Assembly (NCBI GenBank): GCA_037951165.1
Contig: JBBDHG010000169.1
Location: forward strand, 352,501 to 416,500
Length of the DNA: 64,000 bases
Direction of reading: 5' to 3'
From: Lophius americanus
Taxonomy: Eukaryota > Chordata > Actinopteri > Lophiiformes > Lophiidae
Made by a program: the position numbers and the translations under genes. Positions 1 to 10,900 of the stretch are shown here, piece by piece (position 1 is the stretch's first letter; the number at the start of each line of letters is the position of its first letter). The notes under the pieces were generated by a model, which was not told the DNA's origin, ran no database searches, and saw nothing but the letters and a program-made list of their open reading frames with translations.

Positions 1-3000
1 ACATTAGGTATTGTATTTATGTGAAATGTTTTTTTTCTCTGTTTTTATTTTCAAATGGCACTTGAATAACAGTGTGCCGTGAAAGATCCGCAAAGTAAGA
101 AATCTTACCTTTCTGGTACCGACGCAGCCGTCGCATGGGAACAGTGTATTAAGGTTCTGACAACTTCTGTGGCTTGTGGACTTCAGGCAGGCAGATCTTC
201 CCGAGTAAAAACGCCTCATTCTGATAGGCTTTTTCCTTTTAGTTATATAATTAACCTAGTTGTTGCCGATTTCCAGTCCCTGGTTCCTACTTTTCCATGC
301 AACCTCCCGTGCCAAGCCCGGTGGCAACAGCTTTTAATTTTTCCTGGAAGAGATGCATCTGAAAATATAATGGATGGACTAAATCAGAGTGGGATAGTGT
401 GAAAACACTGAGGGGCTCAGCCAGGCAAAAACCTTAAGAGGCTCTTTATGAAACACTTTCTGCAGGTTGAGGTTGATGCCACAAACCTGTGTGTGCCAAA
501 AAGAGCACTATTTTATGTTTTGGTACCATGGTGCCCGCTTTTAGTGGCTTGTGCAAACACACTTAGAGGGTTGTGACATCTGAAAGTTATTTATTCGGAA
601 TTTCCTTTCCCGGGTTTGACGAACAAAGATGGAGGGGATTTGTCTGTTAGCATTGTAGTGACAAAATTGACTTGCACATACTTTTATTTTGAAAGTCTAA
701 ATGTTCAGGTGACCCGCCATCCATTCTTAGTTTCAGAAACCGTGTGGGGACAGCACCTGACGGACATCGGGTTGGATTTGAAATAACATCAGCTTTAAAT
801 AGTTGTGAAATTTTAATTTATGCAATAGCAAAAGTAAATGTTGCTCTTCCATCGTCCTAGAAGCGGAACTTTGGCAGGACAATTCTGCCTCTTTTACTCC
901 ATCCATAGTGGATTGGTGGGTATTATCCATAGGATTATAGAGGAACTAAAACGTGGTACCTCTGATGTTAGACCAAAGGTAACTGAAAGAATTGGTACTC
1001 ATCCGTGTAAGCAGAATTATTGTGTAACCTGAAAAAGAAACTTCACATTAGCGTAGGGTAAACCCATTTCCATGCTTTTAATTGTTTTATTTTTAAGTAA
1101 AACTCCTTATTTCAACATATGCATGTCACATGTATTTTATGATTCAATTGAGTGCACATCATTTACTTGTCATCGTTGTATGGTAGAGACTTATGAGGGG
1201 AGGCGTTGCATTTCCGACGAGGTTAATGTAGTTAGATTGTAGATGTCCGTGGAAAACCAAAAATATTAGACCAAAGAAGCTAAAAGTTGTCGGCTAACCA
1301 ACGTGGAGAATTAGAGAGATTACGTCTGTCAGAACATTGTAAAAACAGGAATAAGGACACAGATCGCTTCTTAAACTCAGTTGTCAAAATGAAAGGTGGT
1401 ATTTATCTCCATAGACAGGAATCTACAAGACGTGTAGTCGTGTGTGTGTGTGTGTGTCTGTATAATCTGTATAAAAATTAAAAAGAAAACACCTTTAGAT
1501 TTTTTGTACTTGCTGGAACACGCAGCACTCTCTTTTCTTTTTTTTTTTTGTGACTAAAATGTTCTTATAACCACCAGCATACTTAAGTCAAACTACGGTT
1601 CTGATGTCTTATCGTGGTTGAAATTCCAGGTGAATGTTTCATTCTGTTGGTTCTGATGTCTTATTCGTGTGTGACAGCGTTGTGGAACTGCATGGAAAAG
1701 CACAATACCAGTGTTAATGAATATAATCTTCAGCACAGGTATTTTTCCTGCTGGTACTGTAAAATGTATTGGTCTGACATGCCTTCTTTGGTTCTGCTAA
1801 AAGGCCGTGTCCCCTGTGCGGCCCACGAGGCCTCAGGTGGGATCGTTGCTTGACATCATCCCTTCAAAAGCTGCTTCATCTTCAGATTTACCTGAGTGAA
1901 TTTTCATTTTAAATGGAACCCATTCCTTCCGAGCGAAAAACAACTATTAAAATGTAACCGTTAAAACATCATTTCTTAAATGTTCAAACAGTCGGGAGAA
2001 AAAGCCTGATTCAATCTGACGGACTGACGGATTCTATCACATTTAAAAGTGCAGTTGTATGTTGTTTTTCCAGCTGTATAAATATCTCTCTGTATTCTGT
2101 TTGTATTACATTGTGTGTTATGTTGCCAGTGCTGTACAATCTCAATTTGTCTAATTAATCACCAGTTTAACGACATTAATTAACAATTTCTTTTATTTAC
2201 ATATGAAGTCATTTTAGTCTGCATTTATTCTTAAATGTCAAACTCCCACATCAATGAGTTAGTATTAATTTAAGTCTTTTGTTAAATAAATGAATGCTTT
2301 TGAAGAATGAAATATGAACGAATGACTTACATTTTTCATGGTATTTAGTGATATCTATATGGAAGCCCTCACTGCTTAATCCACATTAGTGCACAATTTA
2401 CACGGGCTGTTAAGGGTGTACATTAATGTTAGTAATAAACCCCAAACTCCTGCTGTGTAAAATTATTCTGTTCTTCTATTATCACCCGCTTCGTATTTTC
2501 AGTTAACTCCTAATAATGGCTGGGAGGCCAAGAACGTAAATTTACTTCGTTGTCTTATCATTGAGAATTAACATGTGACTTAAACACCCAGTGTTTGACG
2601 GAAGTTTGATTTCCACGTTCTGAGAATTCGCTGGTCAATCGACAAACTGGTCGGATACATTTGTTGAAAAAGAATTTTAAAAAATCAGTTTGAGCAGGAT
2701 CCAAACCAGAAGTAAAAAGAGTTTTACTCCAGGCTGTTCCAGGATAATGGGAGTCATGGAATAATTTATTTTAATGTATTCCATGTCCGCATCTTAACAA
2801 ATGTGGACTGATGACCAAAAAGCAACTTACTTTCCAAATACCATTCTGAGGTATTATTTAATGGCATTTTAAATTCAGACAATTAAAACAGCTTTACAAA
2901 TGATTGCCGCTGAATTCCTCTGGAACACTCCAAGTAGTGGAATGAAAATTGTGAAATGTGTTATCCTATGAATACATCAACTAAAGACTGCGCTTACGAT

Positions 3001-3148
3001 GACATTTGACCTTTTGAAATACACTTGAAGCAAATTGATACATATGCATTAGATGCCATGAAGACACACGACATGGGTTTTCAAAGCTGCGGATATAATA
3101 ATAATCTACATTTAATTTATATTTTAAATGTAGAATATATCAAATATT
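1..3148. other. Non-coding flank, no gene recognised
   Basis: No exon chain or recognisable protein is seen on either strand. The sequence is AT-rich, with a short TG-dinucleotide run at about 1438-1457 and several AATAAA-type hexamers around 2285-2435. It could be the long 3' untranslated region of a plus-strand gene to the left, but nothing in the window proves this. The small open frames here have no family features. Confidence 0.5.
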
Positions 3149-3196
3149 ATTCACATTTGGATCAAATCTCAAAGTGCTACAAGGTAAAAGAAGAAA
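3149..3196 (-). mobile_element. LINE 3'-tail fragment
   Basis: About 48 bases match, with few changes, the tail of the LINE end at 57350-57665: the words ACATTTGGATCAAATC and AAGTGCTACAA occur in both, in the same plus-strand orientation. The element itself therefore reads on the minus strand. It is a short relic directly upstream of the SINE-like element at 3214. Confidence 0.6.
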
Positions 3197-3213
3197 AAAT
3201 ATGCACCAACTTT

Positions 3214-3505
3214 GGGCGGCACGGTGGCGCAGTGGTAAGCACTGCTGCCTCACAGCAAGAAGGTACCGGGTTCAAATCCGCCTTTCTGTGTGGAGTTTGC
3301 ATGTTCTCCCTGTGTCTGCGTGGGTTCTCTCCGGGAACTCCGGCTTCCTCCCACACTCCAAAAACATGTGATATTCGTGACACAAAAATTAGTGTGTGGT
3401 TGTATGTCTGCCCTGCAATGAACTGGGTGTACCCTGACTCTCAACCAACATTAGCTGGGATAGGCTCCAGCCCTGCAACCCTGAACAGGGTAAGCAGTAG
3501 ATAAT
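3214..3505 (+). mobile_element. tRNA-headed SINE-like dispersed repeat
   Basis: The head carries RNA polymerase III promoter-like boxes: A box TGGCGCAGTGG at 3225-3235 and B box GGTTCAAATCC at 3269-3279, spaced as in tRNA genes. The body (phrases such as GTGTGGAGTTTGCATGTTCT and GGGATAGGCTCCAGCC) is a very common teleost interspersed repeat as I know it. Two further antisense copies of the body lie at 37846-38027 and 44845-45005. The 3' end runs within 60 bases of the minisatellite at 3561. The exact family name is not assigned. Confidence 0.75.
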
Positions 3506-3560
3506 GAATAATAGATTCAAACCCAGATTGGAACCCAGATTGGTTCAGATTGGAACCCAA

Positions 3561-3961
3561 TCACATCCCATCTCGTGGGATGCCATCCCATCTCGTGGGA
3601 TGCCATCCCATCTCGTGGGATGCCATCCCATCTCGTGGGATGCCATCCCATCTCGTGGGATGCCATCCCATCTCGTGGGATGCCATCCCATCTCGTGGGA
3701 TGCCATCCCATCTCGTGGGATGCCATCCCATCTCGTGGGATGCCATCCCATCTCGTGGGATGCCATCCCATCTCGTGGGATGCCATCCCATCTCGTGGGA
3801 TGCCATCCCATCTCGTGGGATGCCATCCCATCTCGTGGGATGCCATCCCATCTCGTGGGATGCCATCCCATCTCGTGGGATGCCATCCCATCTCGTGGGA
3901 TGCCATCCCATCTCGTGGGATGCCATCCCATCTCGTGGGATGCCATCCCAATCTCGTGGGC
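3561..3961. repeat. 20-bp minisatellite of hairpin units
   Basis: Eighteen units of TGCCATCCCATCTCGTGGGA appear identical from 3581 to 3940. A variant unit precedes them (3561-3580) and one with a single-base insertion follows. Each unit contains CATCCCA-TCTCG-TGGGATG, a 7-bp inverted repeat around a 5-base loop; across unit junctions TGGGATG-C-CATCCCA forms a second 7-bp dyad. Because 20 is not a multiple of 3 and the unit has no stop codon, open frames run through the array on both strands; these are not genes. Confidence 0.97.
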
Positions 3962-4076
3962 GTCAAAGATGAACAGGTAACAGGTTCATATAATATGTAT
4001 ACCAGGTGTGTCATATCAATTCAGTCAAGTCTTGATTCTTCAAAGTTCAAAGATGTTCATAAGTATCAGTAGCTCT

Positions 4077-4106
4077 CCCCGTTTTTAGGACGTCCCTAAA
4101 AAGGGG
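4077..4106. repeat. Short inverted repeat
   Basis: TTTTTAGG and CCTAAAAA flank a 5-base centre, and an outer CCCC/GGGG pair follows after one mismatch. The result is a hairpin with about 12 paired bases per arm. It lies just 5' of the CpG-richer segment upstream of akt2. No function is assigned. Confidence 0.6.
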
Positions 4107-4139
4107 GGCTTTTCGGTAATATACACTAACTGTTGACGC

Positions 4140-4560
4140 CTAGTTGCTGACGCCCACAACACACCTTTGAACAGCGTGGATTTTCGACGGAAGGAGCTTT
4201 TCAGCGTCACTCAATGTGTCTTACAATCAAATGTCTCTCTCAGCTGTTCCCCCCTCTGCGCCTCTGACCTACCTGTCTGTCTGTCTGTCTGGTGAGGTTC
4301 TCCATCTGTCCTGCAGGTGGCGGTATTTGAACTTGGTTCCGGTTTAAATACCGGAACGAAGAAGCAGCAGTGTTTTCCTGGGTGGATGGCCTGTACTGGA
4401 TCCAGCCTGTCAAAGCTGCACCGCAACCGGAGCACCGTGGGATAAAGTCGATAAAGTGTTAGTTGAATCTCGTTATTATGTGACAGAATGACTTTTCTCC
4501 GATGATGGCATCATCTGAGGGGCCTGTAGCTGACGGTTGAAGTGAATTCGAGTGTCGTAA
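4140..4560 (+). promoter_or_regulatory. Possible akt2 promoter or first-exon region
   Basis: This segment is richer in CpG and GC than its surroundings and includes a (CTGT)n pyrimidine run near 4271-4290. It is the most promoter-like stretch in the 3.9 kb upstream of the akt2 coding exon. No confident first-exon donor could be fixed, so this is inference from composition and position only. Confidence 0.22.
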
Positions 4561-5279
4561 ACTGGTGTCATGCTATCAGCAGTGCTAACATGGAACACTA
4601 TCTTCACTGGTGGAAACCCTATGATCGTAACCTAAGAGCGTTTATGAACAAAAGTGTGTAATCAATCATTCTATAGTACCGTTAGGTTAACTTATCTTCG
4701 GTAAGCCCGTTATAAAGAAGCAAATGGGAAGTGTAAGTGTAGCCTCTTAGCATAAACTTCAAGTGAAGGATATTAGCGTCAATGTCCATCAGAGAGTTTT
4801 CTCTCTGACATTAATGTCGTTCTTTCAGATTCTTACATATTTATTAATGGGTTGGTAGTTGTTGGTAGTTGTTTCGACGTCGTTTTATATCTGTTACCTA
4901 ATCCACGCTCACACTTCGAAGGTAACCCAATTTATTTATTTCTCAAATCTGCTCTTTTTCTTTGGTCACATTTGTTTGTTTGTATGTAATGTCTATCTGT
5001 CAGTGATCTGTGAACAGATCTGTACCACATTCACAACAAGCTGCTGATGAGCAGGGGGAAATAGGCATAATCGTGATCAAAATGTTTTAAATAGTGACTT
5101 AGGCATTTTGTTCTTGCATTGTTTGATTTGGTGATGGTGCTCCACCTTTTTAGGCTCCGGAGAAGAAGGTAGAAACAGGATTTCCTTTTAAGACTTTTAC
5201 CTTGTGCTTTTACCTTGTATAAGTCTTAAACGGCAACAACAACATGTTTTGCTGATCTTCCATGTTTTACTTCGTCTAT

Positions 5280-5497
5280 GTGAGCCTGCTCGGTGGGAGA
5301 AAAGCCACATGAATTCAGATCTGACCCTTCACACTGTCATCCTAACAGCAGGAATCGGATCAGATGTAGGAGCTCAATGAAACATTACTCAGTTCATCCA
5401 TTTGAAAAGATCACATTTCATGTAGTTTCTGTTGTTCACACTGAGTCATGAACAATCTGATTTGGATCTTATTTATCCTGCAGTGTGAGCCTTTGTC
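5280..5497. repeat. Possible short transposon relic
   Basis: The right end reads, in reverse, GGCTCACACTGCAGG followed by a segment with the TCNGATT-type words common in fish hAT-like miniature elements. A loosely similar arrangement (TTCACACTGCAGG, then AATCTGATC and CAAATCAG) occurs at about 41344-41580. Similarity is weak and terminal repeats are not clean, so the assignment is tentative. Confidence 0.3.
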
Positions 5498-5675
5498 TGG
5501 TTGTCGGGGAACTTACCACTTATAACTCACTAACCGTCAACAAGAGCAACATTTGCTTGAACTTATTTTACTATGATTTAATTGGTAAATATAGAAATAC
5601 ATTATTAAAAATAAATAAATGAAGAGGCATACAACGTCTTAATTTAAATTATTGTTGCCATATATTTCCTAGTAA

Positions 5676-5750
5676 AGCACCTTGAGACAACTGTTGTTGT
5701 GAATTGGCGCTATATAAATAAAGATTGATTGATTTATTGATTGATATTAG
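5676..5750 (+). mobile_element. LINE 3' end with TTGA-type tail
   Basis: The words CACCTTGAGACAACTG and TTGGCGCTATATAAATAAA, followed by a degenerate (ATTGATTG) tail, are the characteristic 3' end of a fish non-LTR retrotransposon. Only the terminal 75 or so bases are recognisable, as expected for a strongly 5'-truncated insertion. Confidence 0.7.
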
Positions 5751-5828
5751 GCGAATTGTACCTTTTTCTTCTTTTTTTGTAAAATGATTCTTAATCTAAG
5801 AAGCTATTCCATCACCAGCTACTCTTCT

Positions 5829-6075
5829 TTGGGCTGTTCCCTTTAGTGGTCGCCACAGCAGATCATCTGTTTCCATCTTGCACTGTCCTCTGCATCTTTC
5901 TCTATCATACCAACCAACTGCATGTCCTCTCTCACCGCAGCCACAACCCTCCTCTTTGGTCGTCCTGTATTTCTCCTGCCTGGCAGCTCCATCTTTAGCA
6001 TCCTTCTACCAATGGATGTACTGTTTCTCCTTTACACGTGTCCATATTTCCTAAAATGCTTTGGGCTTATTGTGA
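5829..6075 (-). mobile_element. RTE-like LINE, C-terminal fragment
   Basis: On the minus strand the sequence encodes the end of a non-LTR retrotransposon polyprotein, with the motifs GRPKRR, VREDMQLVG and CCGDH before a stop codon. This tail is typical of RTE/Rex3-type elements in fish. The rest of the element is missing, so it is a 5'-truncated copy in the akt2 upstream region. Confidence 0.65.
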
Positions 6076-7054
6076 ATGTTAACCTTGGATTTTAAATGTT
6101 GTTTTAAGTCTTCATCTAAGAAGCTCCTCTGTTGTGTCGCCAGATGACACACAGTCTGAAAGTTCACATCTGTCGAGGATTATTTAAAATGTGCAGAGGT
6201 TTCAGACCTGCTTTTATTTGAGTAGTATATTGTTATCCATTTCTGTGTATAATTGATATACTTGGCCTTGATATCATATATTACATTGCTCAAATTCCAG
6301 ATAAGACTCACAACATCAATCGTTGTGTAGGGCAGCAGGAATTACAGACAATGTAACGCTGTTTTGTTTTTAAACTGGTTTACAATGTGTTTTATGGATG
6401 CTGGAATAACACCAAATGCTACTATTTTCTGGTCTTATGTCTTGAGTGGGAGGGTTTGCTGTTTTCGTTTGAAGTTAATCTATCGTTTGGCTACCAAGAT
6501 ATCGTTTGAAATTCTCGAATCAAGTGTTTCTCAATGGGGAAATTCCCCAAAGGTGCGTTTCAGAAGTCCGTTACTACCAACCTATTGGCAGGCAGTTTTG
6601 ACGACTGAATGGGAAGGAGGTAGGGCAGGTGAAGTCAACACATTTGCTGCTTAGCATCCATTAATGATCTCTGGTAAATAATCTGTTACTGAATGTAATC
6701 AAGGTAACCTTTTTTTAAATAATAATAATGAGGATTTGTCATAATCACCCAGCCCTAGTAAGATAAACATCTTCTCACTTCAAACGCCATGATTCAAAAA
6801 TAAACATAAGCCTTTTCGCTAAGAGAACTGGGGTTTCCCTTGTAACAAAGTTTTTTTTTCCTCTAACATTTTCTAGGTATCTCGCTCCAGTAATATATTG
6901 AAGTCCATGTTGCCAGAGATTTTTATCTTTGAACTTGACAGTCAATTTTTAGGATGACAAATCGTGTCCCTGAAGAGAAGCCCAAATTTAGCACAGTTAG
7001 AAGTAGATGTTATTATAAGATGCGAATGCAAAAATCTGCTCTTGGGAAAGTCCT

Positions 7055-7130
7055 GATTTTAGATTAGATAATCTTTTATTTGTCCAACAGTGGGGAAAAT
7101 CCAGAATTACAGCAGCAAGGAGGAAAATGC
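7055..7130. repeat. Dispersed repeat fragment (LINE 3'-end type)
   Basis: The phrase TAGATTAGATAATC, followed by CTTTTATTTGTCCAACAGTGGGGAAA, resembles the common fish repeat end with 'TTTATTAGTCCC...AATGGGGAAA'. Only a short decayed piece is visible, 0.7 kb upstream of the akt2 coding start. Confidence 0.45.
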
Positions 7131-7860
7131 TATATTAAGTATAAAGTATAAAGTAGTTAGAAACACGGTAGAAGAATAAGAGCAGAAAAAATTCCACCAG
7201 TTTCCTTAATGATACATGAAGAGTTTGCTGAGTGGAAAAAATGGACCTACACCGGTTTTCAGTGTCTATTATTGTAGTACAATCCAACTTTTGACCATAC
7301 AGTCAGACTCTCTTAACACTTTTTTGTTAAATTTCCTTAACCTGATGACAAGCTATAGCAATAGCTTTACAAAACAGAAACGCTTAAGGTACATAAACCC
7401 AAATATCTGCCGCATTAGCAAAAGTTAATTTTTCATTATCTTAACCTGAAAATAAGAGCGAGTTAAAGCCTTATATACCGTTAGACTGTAAAATCCTGTC
7501 TCCAGACAGAGTTTTGAGGCCTTTTGGGGATATACTCTTGATGTCAGGGACGACGGCGTAAGCCTGATTAATAGAGTGGGTGGTTGTACGACAATTACAG
7601 GTTGTTTAGAACTTATCAAACAGGAATGTGTAAAATTAGCAAAATATTTAGATTTTTAGGGGTAAGATAAACTTGACATGGTGTCTCCTCGGGTGATGTA
7701 CAAAAGGTTGTTTTTAGAGAGATTGAATGTGAAGCCCAAGAGGTGAACTTAGGTGAAAATGGAAGATTCTGAGGCTACCAAAGTACGTGATGCCTGAGAA
7801 CGTATCGTGTAGCATGATTTAATGGTGTTGAACCCTCTAACTTTTTGCTTCATTCAGCAG

Positions 7861-7975
7861 GAGCTCTTCAGATCTTTGACCGAGACTGGAACGGGCCTGA
7901 AGTGACCTCCGCCGCTCCCCTCCCCGACCTCCTGCTCCACCGCTCCCCTCCCCTCTCTGAAACACAGATTTCACC
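7861..7975 (+). other. akt2: akt2 5' UTR part of first coding exon
   Basis: A pyrimidine tract and TTCAGCAG acceptor end at 7860. The 115 bases before the ATG at 7976 form the end of the leader. They contain the 14-mer CCGCTCCCCTCCCC twice (7912-7925 and 7940-7953), so the leader is C-rich and the complementary strand has four runs of four Gs. The CAGCAG acceptor is a tandem NAGNAG site, so a 3-base leader length variant is possible. Confidence 0.6.
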
Positions 7976-10900
7976 ATGAATGAAGTAAATGTAGTCAGAG
8001 AGGGCTGGCTCCTCAAACGAGGTAAGGAGAATTAACATCAACGAGGTGTGGAAAAAAACGTAATGTAAATAATTCTATAAGACTCCCCCCAACTAAAGAT
8101 GTTCTCTTATCTGCCATTAGTTAGTTGATAGATTTAGTGGTGGTAAATCTATCATATTCATTTCATTATTTAAATATATGTTTTGGGAGGGTCAAAATTT
8201 GGTTTGCGAAATGATGTCATAGGCAACAATCTGAAGACTTTTACATTAAAACTAATTACTGAACCAAGAGTTACACGTTTAGTGACTGCAGAAGGATTGA
8301 GCAGAAATGGCAGCGATATTCCCGTTTGAGGAAACTCTGAATTGTTCCTCTTCTTCTCACCCAGGTGAATATATCAAAACATGGAGGCCCAGGTATTTCA
8401 TTCTCAAGAGTGACGGTTCCTTTATCGGCTACAAAGAGAAGCCTGATCTTAACGACCAGACTTCACCACCTCTCAACAATTTCTCCGTGGCAGGTGAGTC
8501 CCCCAAATGTTAAAATGTAACGGTTCACAAAGACCCTCTCATGATAACATTTTTGTTTTTCAGTCTGACGTTTCGTTTTATACAGTTCTGTCACCAGTTG
8601 TTTTATTTTTTTCCTGCACAGAATGCCAGTTAATGAAGACTGAAAGACCCCGGCCCAACACATTTGTGATCCGTTGCCTTCAGTGGACGACTGTCATTGA
8701 ACGCACCTTTCATGTAGACAGCAATAACGAGAGGTAAGGCTAGGATAAGATACTCAATCAAACACTCTGTGGGGCGAAAAACATGTTTCAAGTAACTTAA
8801 CAACTTTTGGTATTTGATGGATTGCCTGACAAATGATGCACATTTTTTACATCTCAGAGAGAAATGGATGTGGGCCATTCAGTCCGTGGCAAACAGTCTG
8901 AAGATGCAGGAACAGGAAGATGAACCCATGGATATGTTCGGCTCACCCAGTGAAAGCAGCCTGGAGGAGATGGAGCTGGCTATGTCCAAGAGCTGCTCCA
9001 AAGTGGTGAGAGTTTTACACTAACCCATAATATATATTGAATTAGAATGAAGACGTTTACTTTGATGCTTTAAAGTCTCGATGCCCTTTTTCTGTCATAA
9101 AATCTCAAACCGTCATTTAATTCTCCCACCTCGGCCTGCGTGAATTACAGACGATGAATGACTTTGAGTACCTGAAGCTCCTCGGGAAGGGCACCTTTGG
9201 GAAGGTAATTCTGGTGAAGGAGAAGTCCACCGGAGTACACTACGCCATGAAAATACTGCGCAAAGAGGTCATCATAGCCAAGGTGAGTACGAGGTGTTTA
9301 TCTCCTGCAAAGCCGGCGCGTGACAGATCAGACCCGATTTTATCTAGATTTTATTATTATTATCTATAAATACTACTGCCTAGATGAAACATTGGGAGTT
9401 TTCCACGCAGGGCTTGATAAATGGGCAATGCAATGCAAAATGTATTTATTTTGAAGTGACTCAAAAACTCACTGGGAATAGAAATAAGCAGGAGTTGTAG
9501 GTGTGAGAGCCTCGGTCTTTACCCCGATACTTTTTATCCGGTCCATTTGACCCGGTCTGTGAATCCAGAAGATTCTGGCTTTAATCTCAGTTAACAATAT
9601 GTTATATTATTAACCTCAGCTACGTAAAAGTATTCTAGGATAAGATGTTTTTTTCCCTGAAGAACAGAGGGTTGATTTGTTAAACATTTGTTTGAGGACT
9701 TGGAGGATAAATTAACAAAACAAACACAAAAAAATTAGAATATCGTGATGTAAAATTTTGGGAAAATATTTCATAATAAAAGACATCAAACAACATTTAG
9801 GATATATAGACAAATTTGTCTTTGCCTTAAATGTACAAAACAATGATTTCACATAAGAACAATGCAGCTACATCAACCGCGTCCTTCATTTTTACTTTGG
9901 ATGAGTTCCATGTGTGTGACTGTAGTGTGTTTGTTGGCAGGACGAGGTGGCCCACACAGTTACAGAGAGCAGAGTGTTGCAAAACACGCGGCATCCTTTC
10001 CTCACGGTGAGAAAAGTGGAAAATAATCCACTTTAATAGTAAAGTTCTGGAGGAGATTTCCCCACCACTCTTCCATCATTTTTATATTTTAGTTACATTA
10101 TTGGTAATGTTGACAGATTAGTCAAACTTTATTGCTTGCTTGTAATTGAAGTGATGGCATGATGTTTTAGTTTGCAAATGTGAAAAAGGGACTGTTGTTA
10201 GTTCTTGTAACTGGAATGTTCCACCCACATGGCCACACAGCTCACGGGCCTCCTCTTATGGTTTGGCCGTGTTTTTACTCTTAACTGTCTTGTTATGGTA
10301 AAATGGTGTTAAATGTCCACTAGAACCTCGAATCTGACCGTCTTCTTCCTACAGACACTAAAATATGCTTTCCAGACCCACGATCGACTTTGTTTCGTTA
10401 TGGAATACGCAAACGGAGGCGAGGTGAGACCTCACATAATCGCAGAGATGCACTACTGTCACCGTGTGTCAACAGTTCACTGTTAACAGACCCTCTTTAA
10501 CAGGTCAGTGTGTTTAACTCTATCCACACCTTGCCTCTTTCAGCTTTTCTTCCACCTGTCTCGGGAACGGTTGTTCACAGAAGACCGGGCGCGCTTCTAT
10601 GGCGCTGAGATCGTTTCGGCGCTGGAATACCTTCACTCCCGTGACGTTGTTTACCGCGATCTGAAGGTGAATATTAAGAAAGTGCCATTTGAATTATGAA
10701 ACACTCAACTCAAACATTTAATGATTTTTCACTTCCTTCAGACCCTCTTTGGAAGGTCAGTGTTTAGCTCTATCACAACACAGTGATTGATCTTATTATT
10801 TTCCACACCCGTTTGGGTTAGACTGTAGTGATATGAATCTTAACGGACAAGTATGACTCATACGGTTTGTTTATGTCTTTTTATCTGCTTCCTTGGTGGA

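Larger units (their letters stand above)
3962..7860. other. akt2 5' flank with repeat fragments
   Basis: No coding exon was found between the minisatellite and the first coding exon of akt2. The stretch holds the repeat fragments listed separately (5280, 5676, 5829, 7055), a small inverted repeat at 4077-4106 and a somewhat CpG-richer segment near 4140-4560. At least one non-coding akt2 leader exon should lie here or further upstream, because the exon carrying the start codon begins with a splice acceptor at 7861. Confidence 0.5.

Noticed and set aside
3214..3290. Possible tRNA gene
   Set aside because: A and B boxes are present, but the sequence continues into a dispersed repeat body and no full cloverleaf with paired acceptor stem is evident; treated as a SINE-like head.
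3504..4072. Overlapping open frames on both strands with a repeated GMPSHLVGCHPISWDAIPSR-type pattern
   Set aside because: Same effect from the 20-bp hairpin minisatellite; the frames only reflect absence of stop codons in the unit.
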